Positions 1-9,536 of a DNA stretch of 64,000 bases are shown here, one piece after another. Numbering within the stretch: the first letter of the stretch is position 1; each line of letters opens with the position of its first letter. The translations under genes and the position numbers were made by a program. Source of the DNA: Hanleya hanleyi (Eukaryota; Mollusca; Polyplacophora; Lepidopleurida; Hanleyidae); the NCBI GenBank assembly GCA_036873755.1, contig JAVTVY010016183.1:1-64000 (forward strand), read 5' to 3'. Below the pieces are notes generated by a model, which saw nothing but the letters and a program-made list of their open reading frames with translations, did no database searches and was not told the DNA's origin.

Positions 1-245
1 CGATCTGCAGGAAGTCCTTTAATAGTATGGATAATTTACGGCGACATCAAAATTCGGTACATAGGGCACCCAGCCATGAATGCCAGCATTGCAGTCGAGT
101 CTTCAGACTCCACAGTCAGTTGATCCCCATCAATCCGAAAGACGTCACAGTTTGTGTTCCATCCTTCAACATGACTTATACTTATTCTGAGGGTCGGCTT
201 CTGATTGGACAAGAGCAGTCTGAGATCAGCACAGTGAACTTCTGA
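1..245 (+). pseudogene. Truncated C2H2 zinc-finger gene, cut by window edge
   Basis: The frame is open from the window start and reads as the second half of a C2H2 finger (Cys, then SFNSMDNLRRH, then a second His), followed by the CxxC and hydrophobic core of another finger (CQHCSRVFRLHSQL). After that Leu the expected zinc-binding histidines are missing and the frame runs through unrelated sequence to a stop at 243-245. The layout matches the intact zinc-finger gene at 1276-2193, and a matching 3' stem-loop lies 33 bases downstream. I read it as a truncated paralogue. The upstream part lies outside the window. Confidence 0.55.
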
Positions 246-277
246 ATACACGGACAACAGCATAAGTGAATTGCAAA

Positions 278-332
278 CACACCCATGGCGATTCCCCCAG
301 CGTGGGTGTGCTGTGATGGAGGGGCTAATAAA
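278..332 (+). promoter_or_regulatory. 3'-end stem-loop with poly(A) signal, copy 1
   Basis: CACACCCA (278-285) pairs perfectly with TGGGTGTG (303-310). The loop holds a CCCCC run, and AATAAA follows at 327-332. Similar structures sit at 2444-2497, 24210-24262 (minus) and 63154-63218, each just after a Polinton-type gene. Confidence 0.65.
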
Positions 333-657
333 AGGATTGACCTGTAATCTTTGCTGTTGTTGTTGTTGTTGCTCTCTTTTTGGACTAACCAATCAGAATA
401 GTACTTATCACGGACTACACACGTAGAGCTACGTGTAGACGCGCATGTGTAACATGGTCTAACACGTCCCTCTGGATCTCACAAGCCCATTCCTATGGTT
501 GCAGAGCCATGACGGAGACCCATCCCTATGCGACTCGCATTTTACAGCATGCGACGTGGTTAATTCACTCACGGGTTACCGAGCAGTAGTTCGGTGCAGG
601 ACATGAGAGCTTCTGGACCTGGGCCTGATAGAAGTCCGGGATGGTAGTACATTCGTG

Positions 658-745
658 AACATCCGGGCACTTTTACATCCGGGACTTTTACATCCGGGTA
701 CATCCGGGTTCTTGTACATCCCTGACTGTAGAACATCCGGGTACT
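658..745 (+). repeat. Short direct repeats of ACATCCGGG upstream of a zinc-finger gene
   Basis: Five copies of ACATCCGGG plus a degenerate one (ACATCCCTG) occur in about 90 bases, ending some 12 bases before the TATA-like CCTATAAGAG and 65 bases before the ATG at 810. The reverse complement, CCCGGATGT, resembles an ETS-type site. A second cluster is at 23954-24018. A promoter role is inferred from position. Confidence 0.5.
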
Positions 746-755
746 CCTATGTTGG

Positions 756-765
756 CCTATAAGAG
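756..765 (+). promoter_or_regulatory. TATA-like element for the 810-1100 gene
   Basis: CCTATAAGAG lies about 50 bases before the ATG at 810, close to the spacing seen before other Polinton-type genes here. Confidence 0.4.
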
Positions 766-809
766 CCGAAAGTTTTACGGCATTCATCATTTCCAGATCC
801 ACAGCCGAT

Positions 810-1100
810 ATGTTCTCTTGCACAACTTGCTCGAAGCGCTTTCATCGCCTGGACAGTTTGCGTTGTCACACACGTGCATGCCACGAAGTACCCATGCATA
901 CATGTGCGGATTGTGATATAGCCTTTAAGCATCCCAGTCAATTGAGTCGTCACCGAAATGTTATACACGGATCACGCTCGCCACTCTCGAGACCGGATAT
1001 TTCAGTTTCTATCGGAATGCATCTGAGAATAGAAGAACCCATGGAGGTCGATTCGCCGCGGATTGAAGAGCCGATGGAGATTGATCTCAGTGTTGAATGA
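810..1100 (+). CDS. Two-finger C2H2 zinc-finger protein, 96 aa
   Basis: The intact ORF has two C2H2 fingers: residues 4-26 (CTTCSKRFHRLDSLRCH...H) and about 32-53 (CADCDIAFKHPSQLSRH...H). An acidic tail follows, with a repeated IEEPME-[VI]-D motif. The N-terminus (MF-[ST]-CTTC) matches the larger gene at 1276, so it is a short paralogue lacking the polymerase-type C-terminal domain. The ATG was chosen because the finger begins at once and a TATA-like box lies about 50 bases upstream. DNA binding is likely; the target and role are unknown. It may be a truncated duplicate that kept an open frame. Confidence 0.6.
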   Translation: MFSCTTCSKRFHRLDSLRCHTRACHEVPMHTCADCDIAFKHPSQLSRHRNVIHGSRSPLSRPDISVSIGMHLRIEEPMEVDSPRIEEPMEIDLSVE

Positions 1101-1275
1101 GAGAAGTAAGAGCTTCGAGCTTCAGTATCATGGATTGCCCGAAGACGTTTAGGTTACACTGAACGAAGATTAAACTTTCTGAAATGATGGCGTCTGATTG
1201 GTCGATAGGCCAGTCACCTCCCCTCTAACTTCCGGGTTCTTGACGTCCGACATCATTCGCTGATCCGCAGTCGAC

Positions 1276-2193
1276 ATGTTCACTTGCACGACATGCCTGA
1301 AGTCATTTACTCGTCTAAACAATTTACGACGCCACGAGGTCTCCGCCCACAATGCCTTGAAGTATACTTGTAAAACGTGCTCACGGTCATTTAATCGGGG
1401 GGATATTTTACGGCGCCATGAGAGAGCACTCCACGAGGGCGCGACGAAACAATGTAACGATTGTGGTCAACTCTTCAAACGACCCAGTCAGTTAAGACAT
1501 CATCAACGTTTGATTCATGCCCCGTCACCACGGCGACAAATTCCCACTGAAGATGCACCCAGGAGGGTCAGTCCCAGTGAAGACGAGCCCAGGAAGACGA
1601 ATGCCACTGTTGAGGCGATCACGGAGAGCCCGCGTATATGCACAGTCCAGGAGGGCCTGGATATCCAGCCGGACCTTAGCGTTACGGTTCCGAGTCATAC
1701 ACCTGACAACATCGAACATTTTCTGGACGAGCCCATAAATGTTCCTAGCGATCTCTTACAGGACGCCCATCCAGTGAGTGACATCTATCGGCGCCATTGG
1801 TCCATGATTCGGCACTGTTTCCACCGTCATCGCCCTATATTGGCCTTGTACAATTTCCGACTGACCGACCTCCCCCATCTGCGCCACTACGTGGAAGCCA
1901 CCTTCAACGACCAAACTACGGCCTTCAAGTTAAATCTCGCTTTTGGGTACATCTTACGCCATAAGATGACGGGTCAACTCCGGTATTTCTATTCCAGTGG
2001 CAACAACCAATTGTTCGACCAGCCGTTCACCATTATCAATCATGCGTCACTGGAGACGTGCTTGACCCAACTAGAGAACGTGGATCCCTTGGAATGGGTG
2101 CAACATCAACGCCCCAACACCAAATGGACAGTGGAGAGGGTGACCAATGTTACGTTCTTCGTGACCAAATTACGGAATCTTCCCATCGGATGA
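1276..2193 (+). CDS. Zinc-finger protein with Polinton polymerase N-terminal domain, 305 aa
   Basis: Three C2H2 fingers (about residues 4-25, 32-54 and 62-83) are followed by a low-complexity linker and a C-terminal domain (about 170-305). That domain resembles the region before the exonuclease domain in Polinton DNA polymerases (IL-RHK-TGQLRYFY, LEWV-HQRPNTKW, VERVTNVTFFV-KL). The ORF stops directly after the LPIG motif. A minus-strand paralogue at 24430-25160 stops at the same place, so this looks like a natural C-terminus and not a truncation. No exonuclease or polymerase motifs are present. A conserved 3' stem-loop lies 250 bases downstream. Possibly a regulator or replication partner of a Polinton; function inferred only. 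Confidence 0.7.
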   Translation: MFTCTTCLKSFTRLNNLRRHEVSAHNALKYTCKTCSRSFNRGDILRRHERALHEGATKQCNDCGQLFKRPSQLRHHQRLIHAPSPRRQIPTEDAPRRVSPSEDEPRKTNATVEAITESPRICTVQEGLDIQPDLSVTVPSHTPDNIEHFLDEPINVPSDLLQDAHPVSDIYRRHWSMIRHCFHRHRPILALYNFRLTDLPHLRHYVEATFNDQTTAFKLNLAFGYILRHKMTGQLRYFYSSGNNQLFDQPFTIINHASLETCLTQLENVDPLEWVQHQRPNTKWTVERVTNVTFFVTKLRNLPIG

Positions 2194-2443
2194 ATGTATT
2201 CACCCATGCACTGAAAGATAATCAGAATGCACAAACAACTATCTGAGGATATGTGGCCTCAACGGTATCCTGGCCTGTCCGTCGATGATTAGAATAAACA
2301 GTTCAGAGCGAACATGGCCGAAGATGGAATTTTCTGAAATGGAGACTTCTGATTGGACAAGAATACATCTAACGGACAGGGACGAATATGAAACATGCAA
2401 ATGGTGGCCTCTGGTTGGATAAGAGTCTTCTTGAATTGTAAAT

Positions 2444-2497
2444 ATACCCAACGCGGCTCCCCCAGCGTGGGTATGATGTAACATTGGGGAGAATAAA
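2444..2497 (+). promoter_or_regulatory. 3'-end stem-loop with poly(A) signal, copy 2
   Basis: ATACCCA (2444-2450) pairs with TGGGTAT (2468-2474). The inner GGCTCCCCCAGC can form a small GCT/AGC stem around CCCCC. AATAAA is at 2492-2497 after ATTGGGGAG. Relative to copy 1, a C-G pair is replaced by T-A, a compensatory change. Confidence 0.7.
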
Positions 2498-2754
2498 CTA
2501 TATGAAAAAAACTTCTTGTTGTTGTTCTCTCATGTGTCATCCGTGTTGCTGTTGTTGTTCTCTCTCCGGTCTATATCATGGCGTTATGTTAGAGTGTTAA
2601 GGTGTAACGACGGGCGTTGACGGGCGTCACTGTATTTCGAAGAATTAGTGACAATTCCATGGAATATCAGAGCTTCTGAGCTATTTCACCAGGGCGTTGA
2701 AGCATTAAGAATGGCGTTGGTGGGCGTTGGTACAAGATGACACTTGTACCGCGG

Positions 2755-3570
2755 ATGGTCCATCTCTACACCAAATAACATCCTTCACTGCTAAAAAATG
2801 CCCACTTTCGCTACTACTCGTACTGATGACATCACCCATGACGCCACAGATGCTGTGGATATCCCTCAAATTGGGTCTACACCCCGAGAGCTACATGACA
2901 CTTCCCTAGACACATTCGGACCAAAGATGGTCCATCTCTACACCAAATACCTTCCTGCACTGTCCTAAAATGCCCACTTTCGCTACTATTCCTACTGAAG
3001 ACGTCACCAATGACGTCACAGATGCTGTGGACAGCCCTCAAATCGGAATATACTCCCCGAGAGCTACAAGATGACACCTCCCACGACGCATTCGGACCAA
3101 GGATGGTCCCTCTCTACCCCAAATACCTTCCTTCAGTGCCCTAAAATGCTCACTTTCGCTACTACTCATTCTGATGACGTTACCGATGGCGTCACAGATG
3201 ACGCGAACATCCCTCAAATCGGGGTCTACACCCCGAGAATTACAAAATGACACCTCCCACGACGCATTCGGACTAAGAATGGAGCATCTCTACCCCAAAT
3301 ACCTTCCTTCACTGCCCCAAAATGTCCACTTTCGCTACTACTCGTACTGATGACGTCATCGATGACGTCACAGATGACGGGAACATCCCTCAAATCGGAA
3401 TGTACACCCCGAGAACTACAAATGACACCTCCCAGGACGCATTCGGACCAAGGATGGTCCATCTCGACCCCAAACTCACCTCCACACACCTCCAAAATGG
3501 CCACTTTACTTACTACAACCAACTGCGCAGATTGACGCGATTTGCACTTAAAAACACACCATTCTGACTC
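2755..3570 (+). repeat. ~175-bp tandem repeats carrying CRE-like sites
   Basis: Four to five imperfect units start near 2757, 2935, 3110 and 3287. Each contains 'ccaaataccttcc...gcccac' and most contain TGACGTCA-type elements; the densest run is at 3350-3380. Similar sequence recurs at 6150-6780 and 9540-10170 as part of a larger triplication. Open frames across this array differ between units and look like shadows. Confidence 0.8.
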
Positions 3571-4089
3571 TAACCCATACAAGCTCCACTTTGACACCTT
3601 CCACGACCCATTTGGACCCATAGCGGTCCATCTCTACCACAAACACACACCCACATACCCCCCAAAATGCCTGTTTTCTCTACTACGACCAGGCTGAGCA
3701 TGCACAGATTGACGCGACTTGCACTTAAAAACACGCCATTCTGACTCTACCCCACACAAGCTCCACACGACCCATTCGAACAGTGAATAGCCCATCTCTA
3801 CCCCAAACACACACCCACATACCCCTCAAAATGCCTGCTTTCTCTACTACGGCCAGGCTGCGCATGCGCAGACTATTGAACACGGACGAACCATTAGTGT
3901 AGTGAAGTGCTCCTGCATGAGAGCTTCAAAATAAGACCTCATAAGACCCCATCGGATCATTAGGGACTCACCTAGACCCCAACACGTCCACCCCGTATGG
4001 GCCTATACACCCAGTATGGGACTATATGGGTCTATATGGGTCTATATGGGGCTATATGGTATTTTTTTCAAAAATTTCACCGTTTCGTG

Positions 4090-4530
4090 CCAGGACACTT
4101 CCTATCATGTTCTAAATGACGAGACTAAGAAAACAAATCCAAACAACCATACCGCAAATGTATAGAAGTAGGTTTCTCAGTGGGACAAACATTGATCCTA
4201 TACCCCTAGTATGGGCCTATATGGATCTCCCTGAACTTTTTTCCAAAATTTCACCGTTTCGCTCCGCGACACTTCCTATCATGGTTGTCTTGACGAGACT
4301 AAGAAAACAAATCCAAACAACCATACCGCAAATGTATAGAAGTAGGTTTCCCAGTGGGACAAACATTGGTCCTATACCCCTAGTATGGGCCTATATGGGT
4401 CTCCCTGAACTTTTTTCAAAAATGTCACCGTTTCGCTCCGCGACTCTTCCTATCATGTTTGTCTTGACGAGACTAAGAAAACGAGACCCCACAACCTATA
4501 CCGCAAATGTCGAGAAGTAGGTTTCCCAGG
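4090..4530 (+). repeat. Internal ~175-bp tandem array
   Basis: Units begin 'cttcctatcatg' at about 4091, 4271 and 4445 and share 'gacgagactaagaaaac' and 'caccgtttcgctccg'. Copies 2 and 3 of the large unit hold one extra unit (starting near 7302 and 10697). That difference explains the length of copy 1 and points to unequal exchange or slippage. Confidence 0.8.
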
Positions 4531-4799
4531 ATGGTCCTATACCCCCATACCCCATATAGGCATTTTGCCGTAATTTAGGATAAAGTCCGTGTTCCGTATT
4601 TTTTCAGGAAAAATTTTACATACACCCACCCTGGAACTAGGGGGAGATAACTCTATTGATAGGCAAGTCCCGTTAAGCCTGGCGACCTATATACCCCCCA
4701 TACCCCATATAGGCATTTTCTCCGGATTTTTCGATAAAGTTCGTGTTTCCGGGGGTTTTTTTTCAGGAAAAATTTTACATGCACCCACCCAAGACTGGA

Positions 4800-5640
4800 T
4801 GCCCCTTCACATAGGCTTCACATGGATACCTCATACAACTCCATCGGCCCATTAGCGGCTCCCCTAGATCCCAAAACGTCTATTTCCATACCCTTTGGCC
4901 ACCACGCATGCGCAGAATGCCGATATTTCAACCCCACACCCAGCCAATCAGATGCCCCTTCACGAATGCTTCACTTTGATACCTCACTCGACCCCATTGG
5001 ACCATTAGTGGCTCCCCTAGATCCCAAAACGTCTATTTCCATACCCTTTGGCCCCCGCGCATGCGCAGAATGCCGATATTTCAACCCCATGCCCAGCCCA
5101 TCAGATGCCCCTTCACGAATGCTTCACTTTGATACCTCACTCGACCCCATTGGACCATTAGTGGCTCCCCTAGCTCCAAAACGGCTATTTTATACCCTTT
5201 GGCCACCGCGCATGCGCAGAATGCCGATATTTCAACACCACACCCAGTCCATCAGATGCCCCTTCACGAATGCTTCACTTTGATACCTCACTCGACCCCA
5301 TCGGTCCATTAGTGGCTCCCCTAGCTCCAAAACGTATATTTCCATACACTTTGGCCACCGCACATGCGCAGAATACCGATATTTCAACTCCACACCCAGC
5401 CCATCAGATGCCCCTTCACGAATGCTTCACTTTGATACCTCACTCGACCCCATTGGACCATTAGTGGCTCCCCTAGCTACAAAACGGCTATTTTCATACC
5501 CTTTGGCCACCGCGCATGCGCAGAATGCCAATATTTCAACCCCACTCCCAGCCCATCAGATGCCCCTTCACGAATGCTTCACTTTGATACCTCACTCGAC
5601 CCAATCGGTCCACTAGGGACCCACCTAGGTCACAAAACGT
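4800..5640 (+). repeat. ~152-bp satellite with palindromic GCGCATGCGC sites
   Basis: Five units repeat 'gatgccccttcacgaatg', 'cctcactcgacccca' and 'aaaacgtctatttccatac'. Most carry GCGCATGCGC, the NRF1-type palindrome, at about 4910, 5059, 5211 and 5513; the unit near 5360 has a degenerate version. Equivalent arrays are at 8190-9030 and 11590-12430. The same family occurs reverse-complemented at 22905-23890. Confidence 0.85.
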
Positions 5641-5903
5641 CTTGGGAAAGGTCAGTCACGTGACGAAATACTCGCTTCTGATTGGACGAGAGCTTCGCAC
5701 ATGCTCCGCAAATTTTACCCGGAGGAACAAATAAGTAAGTCAATACTAAGGAATCGGGTTTTTATATACTACTTACCTAGAATAAAACTATTTTAAGAGT
5801 AACATGAAAAAAGGACACTGAATTTCCGAATTTTCTATTACCCAGGCCAGAAAGGGTTAACTCAACAATCATCTTGATCGGGTAGGTCCAGTCTATAAGA
5901 CAA

Positions 5904-6047
5904 CACGCTTAAAACTAAAGTGTTGAAACTTACTCGTAAAGTTTTGAAATAACCCTTTAAGTGTGTCCACAGGGACAATACTTAAAGAGCAGTCCCTGTG
6001 GACACACTTAAAGGGGTATTTCAACACTTTAAATAGTTTTAAGCGTG
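5904..6047. repeat. 144-bp near-perfect palindrome, copy 1
   Basis: The arms start CACGCTTAAAAC and end GTTTTAAGCGTG, with a long inner stem GTGTCCACAGGGAC/GTCCCTGTGGACAC around a 15-base centre. The left arm carries about 20 extra bases. It looks like a foldback or MITE-like insertion. Confidence 0.8.
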
Positions 6048-6145
6048 AATTAATGCTTGTTGCCAAAATTCACAAACAAAAATACTGAAATACCCTACAC
6101 TATACGTATCTGAAAATTCACCCCACATAACTATTTCAGATTTGA

Positions 6146-9100
6146 CAAATACACCAAATACCTTCCTGCACTGCCCTAAAATGCCCACTTTCGCTACTAT
6201 TCCTACTGAAGACGTCACCAATGACGTCACAGATGCTGTGGACAGCCCTCAAATCGGAATATACTCCCCGAGAGCTACAAGATGACACCTCCCACGACGC
6301 ATTCGGACCAAGGATGGTCCCTCTCTACCCCAAATACCTTCCTTCAGTGCCCTAAAATGCTCACTTTCGCTACTACTCATTCTGATGACGTTACCGATGG
6401 CGTCACAGATGACGCGAACATCCCTCAAATCGGGGTCTACACCCCGAGAATTACAAAATGACACCTCCCACGACGCATTCGGACTAAGAATGGAGCATCT
6501 CTACCCCAAATACCTTCCTTCACTGCCCCAAAATGTCCACTTTCGCTACTACTCGTACTGATGACGTCATCGATGACGTCACAGATGACGGGAACATCCC
6601 TCAAATCGGAATGTACACCCCGAGAACTACAAATGACACCTCCCAGGACGCATTCGGACCAAGGATGGTCCATCTCGACCCCAAACTCACCTCCACACAC
6701 CTCCAAAATGGCCACTTTACTTACTACAACCAACTGCGCAGATTGACGCGATTTGCACTTAAAAACACACCATTCTGACTCTAACCCATACAAGCTCCAC
6801 TTTGACACCTTCCACGACCCATTTGGACCCATAGCGGTCCATCTCTACCCCAAACACACACCCACATACCCCCCAAAATGCCTGTTTTCTCTACTACGAC
6901 CAGGCTGAGCATGCACAGATTGACGCGACTTGCACTTAAAAACACGCCATTCTGACTCTACCCCACACAAGCTCCACACGACCCATTCGAACAGTGAATA
7001 GCCCATCTCTACCCCAAACACACACCCACATACCCCTCAAAATGCCTGCTTTCTCTACTACGGCCAGGCTGCGCATGCGCAGACTATTGAACACGGACGA
7101 ACCATTAGTGTAGTGAAGTGCTCCTGCATGAGAGCTTCAAAATAAGACCTCATAAGACCCCATCGGATCATTAGGGACTCACCTAGACCCCAACACGTCC
7201 ACCCCGTATGGGCCTATACACCCATAGCCATGCAGTATAGGCCTATGGGCCTGCCCAGGCCTCGGTGACTTTTTCCAAAAATTTCACCGTTTCGCTCCGG
7301 GACACTTCCTATCATGTTCTAAATGACGAGACGTGAAAAACAAATCAAAACAACCATACCGCAAATGTCGAGAAGTAGGTTTCCCAGTGGGACAAACATT
7401 GGTCCTATACCCCAGTATGGGACTATATGGGTCTATATGGGGCTATATGGTATTTTTTTCAAAAATTTCACCGTTTCGTGCCAGGACACTTCCTATCATG
7501 TTCTAAATGACGAGACTAAGAAAACAAATCCAAACAACCATACCGCAAATGTATAGAAGTAGGTTTCTCAGTGGGACAAACATTGATCCTATACCCCTAG
7601 TATGGGCCTATATGGATCTCCCTGAACTTTTTTCCAAAATTTCACCGTTTCGCTCCGCGACACTTCCTATCATGGTTGTCTTGACGAGACTAAGAAAACA
7701 AATCCAAACAACCATACCGCAAATGTATAGAAGTAGGTTTCCCAGTGGGACAAACATTGGTCCTATACCCCTAGTATGGGCCTATATGGGTCTCCCTGAA
7801 CTTTTTTCAAAAATGTCACCGTTTCGCTCCGCGACTCTTCCTATCATGTTTGTCTTGACGAGACTAAGAAAACGAGACCCCACAACCTATACCGCAAATG
7901 TCGAGAAGTAGGTTTCCCAGGATGGTCCTATACCCCCATACCCCATATAGGCATTTTGCCGTAATTTAGGATAAAGTCCGTGTTCCGTATTTTTTCAGGA
8001 AAAATTTTACATACACCCACCCTGGAACTAGGGGGAGATAACTCTATTGATAGGCAAGTCCCGTTAAGCCTGGCGACCTATATACCCCCCATACCCCATA
8101 TAGGCATTTTCTCCGGATTTTTCGATAAAGTTCGTGTTTCCGGGGGTTTTTTTTCAGGAAAAATTTTACATGCACCCACCCAAGACTGGATGCCCCTTCA
8201 CATAGGCTTCACATGGATACCTCATACAACTCCATCGGCCCATTAGCGGCTCCCCTAGATCCCAAAACGTCTATTTCCATACCCTTTGGCCACCACGCAT
8301 GCGCAGAATGCCGATATTTCAACCCCACACCCAGCCAATCAGATGCCCCTTCACGAATGCTTCACTTTGATACCTCACTCGACCCCATTGGACCATTAGT
8401 GGCTCCCCTAGATCCCAAAACGTCTATTTCCATACCCTTTGGCCCCCGCGCATGCGCAGAATGCCGATATTTCAACCCCATGCCCAGCCCATCAGATGCC
8501 CCTTCACGAATGCTTCACTTTGATACCTCACTCGACCCCATTGGACCATTAGTGGCTCCCCTAGCTCCAAAACGGCTATTTTATACCCTTTGGCCACCGC
8601 GCATGCGCAGAATGCCGATATTTCAACACCACACCCAGTCCATCAGATGCCCCTTCACGAATGCTTCACTTTGATACCTCACTCGACCCCATCGGTCCAT
8701 TAGTGGCTCCCCTAGCTCCAAAACGTATATTTCCATACACTTTGGCCACCGCACATGCGCAGAATACCGATATTTCAACTCCACACCCAGCCCATCAGAT
8801 GCCCCTTCACGAATGCTTCACTTTGATACCTCACTCGACCCCATTGGACCATTAGTGGCTCCCCTAGCTACAAAACGGCTATTTTCATACCCTTTGGCCA
8901 CCGCGCATGCGCAGAATGCCAATATTTCAACCCCACTCCCAGCCCATCAGATGCCCCTTCACGAATGCTTCACTTTGATACCTCACTCGACCCAATCGGT
9001 CCACTAGGGACCCACCTAGGTCACAAAACGTCTTGGGAAAGGTCAGTCACGTGACGAAATACTCGCTTCTGATTGGACGAGAGCTTCGCACATGCTCCGC

Positions 9101-9536
9101 AAATTTTACCCGGAGGAACAAATAAGTAAGTCAATACTAAGGAATCGGGTTTTTATATACTACTTACCTAGAATAAAACTATTTTAAGAGTAACATGAAA
9201 AAAGGACACTGAATTTCCGAATTTTCTATTACCCAGGCCAGAAAGGGTTAACTCAACAATCATCTTGATCGGGTAGGTCCAGTCTATAAGACAACACGCT
9301 TAAAACTAAAGTGTTGAAACTTACTCGTAAAGTTTTGAAATAACCCTTTAAGTGTGTCCACAGGGACAATACTTAAAGAGCAGTCCCTGTGGACACACTT
9401 AAAGGGGTATTTCAACACTTTAAATAGTTTTAAGCGTGAATTAATGCTTGTTGCCAAAATTCACAAACAAAAATACTGAAATACCCTACACTATACGTAT
9501 CTGAAAATTCACCCCACATAACTATTTCAGATTTGA
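6146..9536. repeat. Tandem ~3.4-kb satellite unit, copy 2
   Basis: 3391 bp, with the same order of internal arrays as copy 1 plus one additional ~180-bp sub-unit near 7220-7400. The boundary is seen where 'cagatttga' switches to 'caaatacacc' here and at 9536. Near-identity with its neighbours implies very recent duplication or an assembly collapse or expansion. Confidence 0.85.
9295..9438. repeat. 144-bp palindrome, copy 2
   Basis: Identical in structure to 5904-6047, offset by exactly 3391 bases. Confidence 0.8.

Larger units (their letters stand above)
2939..6145. repeat. Tandem ~3.4-kb satellite unit, copy 1 (short form)
   Basis: This unit is nearly identical to the following two. It is about 180 bp shorter because one unit of the internal ~175-bp array (near 4020) is missing. 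Contents in order: CRE-site repeats, spacers with 'cacccacatacccc', the ~175-bp array at about 4090-4530, the NRF1-like 152-bp array, and the 144-bp palindrome. I see no gene. Confidence 0.85.

Noticed and set aside
36..392. Minus-strand ORF with a poly-Gln run
   Set aside because: The Gln run comes from a TGTTGT microsatellite at 353-372. The rest overlaps the zinc-finger remnant and 3' stem-loop; no family signal.
3226..5616. Open frames of 80-153 aa inside the satellite (and their copies to 12424)
   Set aside because: They repeat with the satellite units in several frames, lack start context and protein features, and change with unit indels.
4800..5640. CRISPR-like regular spacing
   Set aside because: The whole 152-bp unit is conserved with no unique spacers; this is ordinary tandem satellite in a eukaryotic context.
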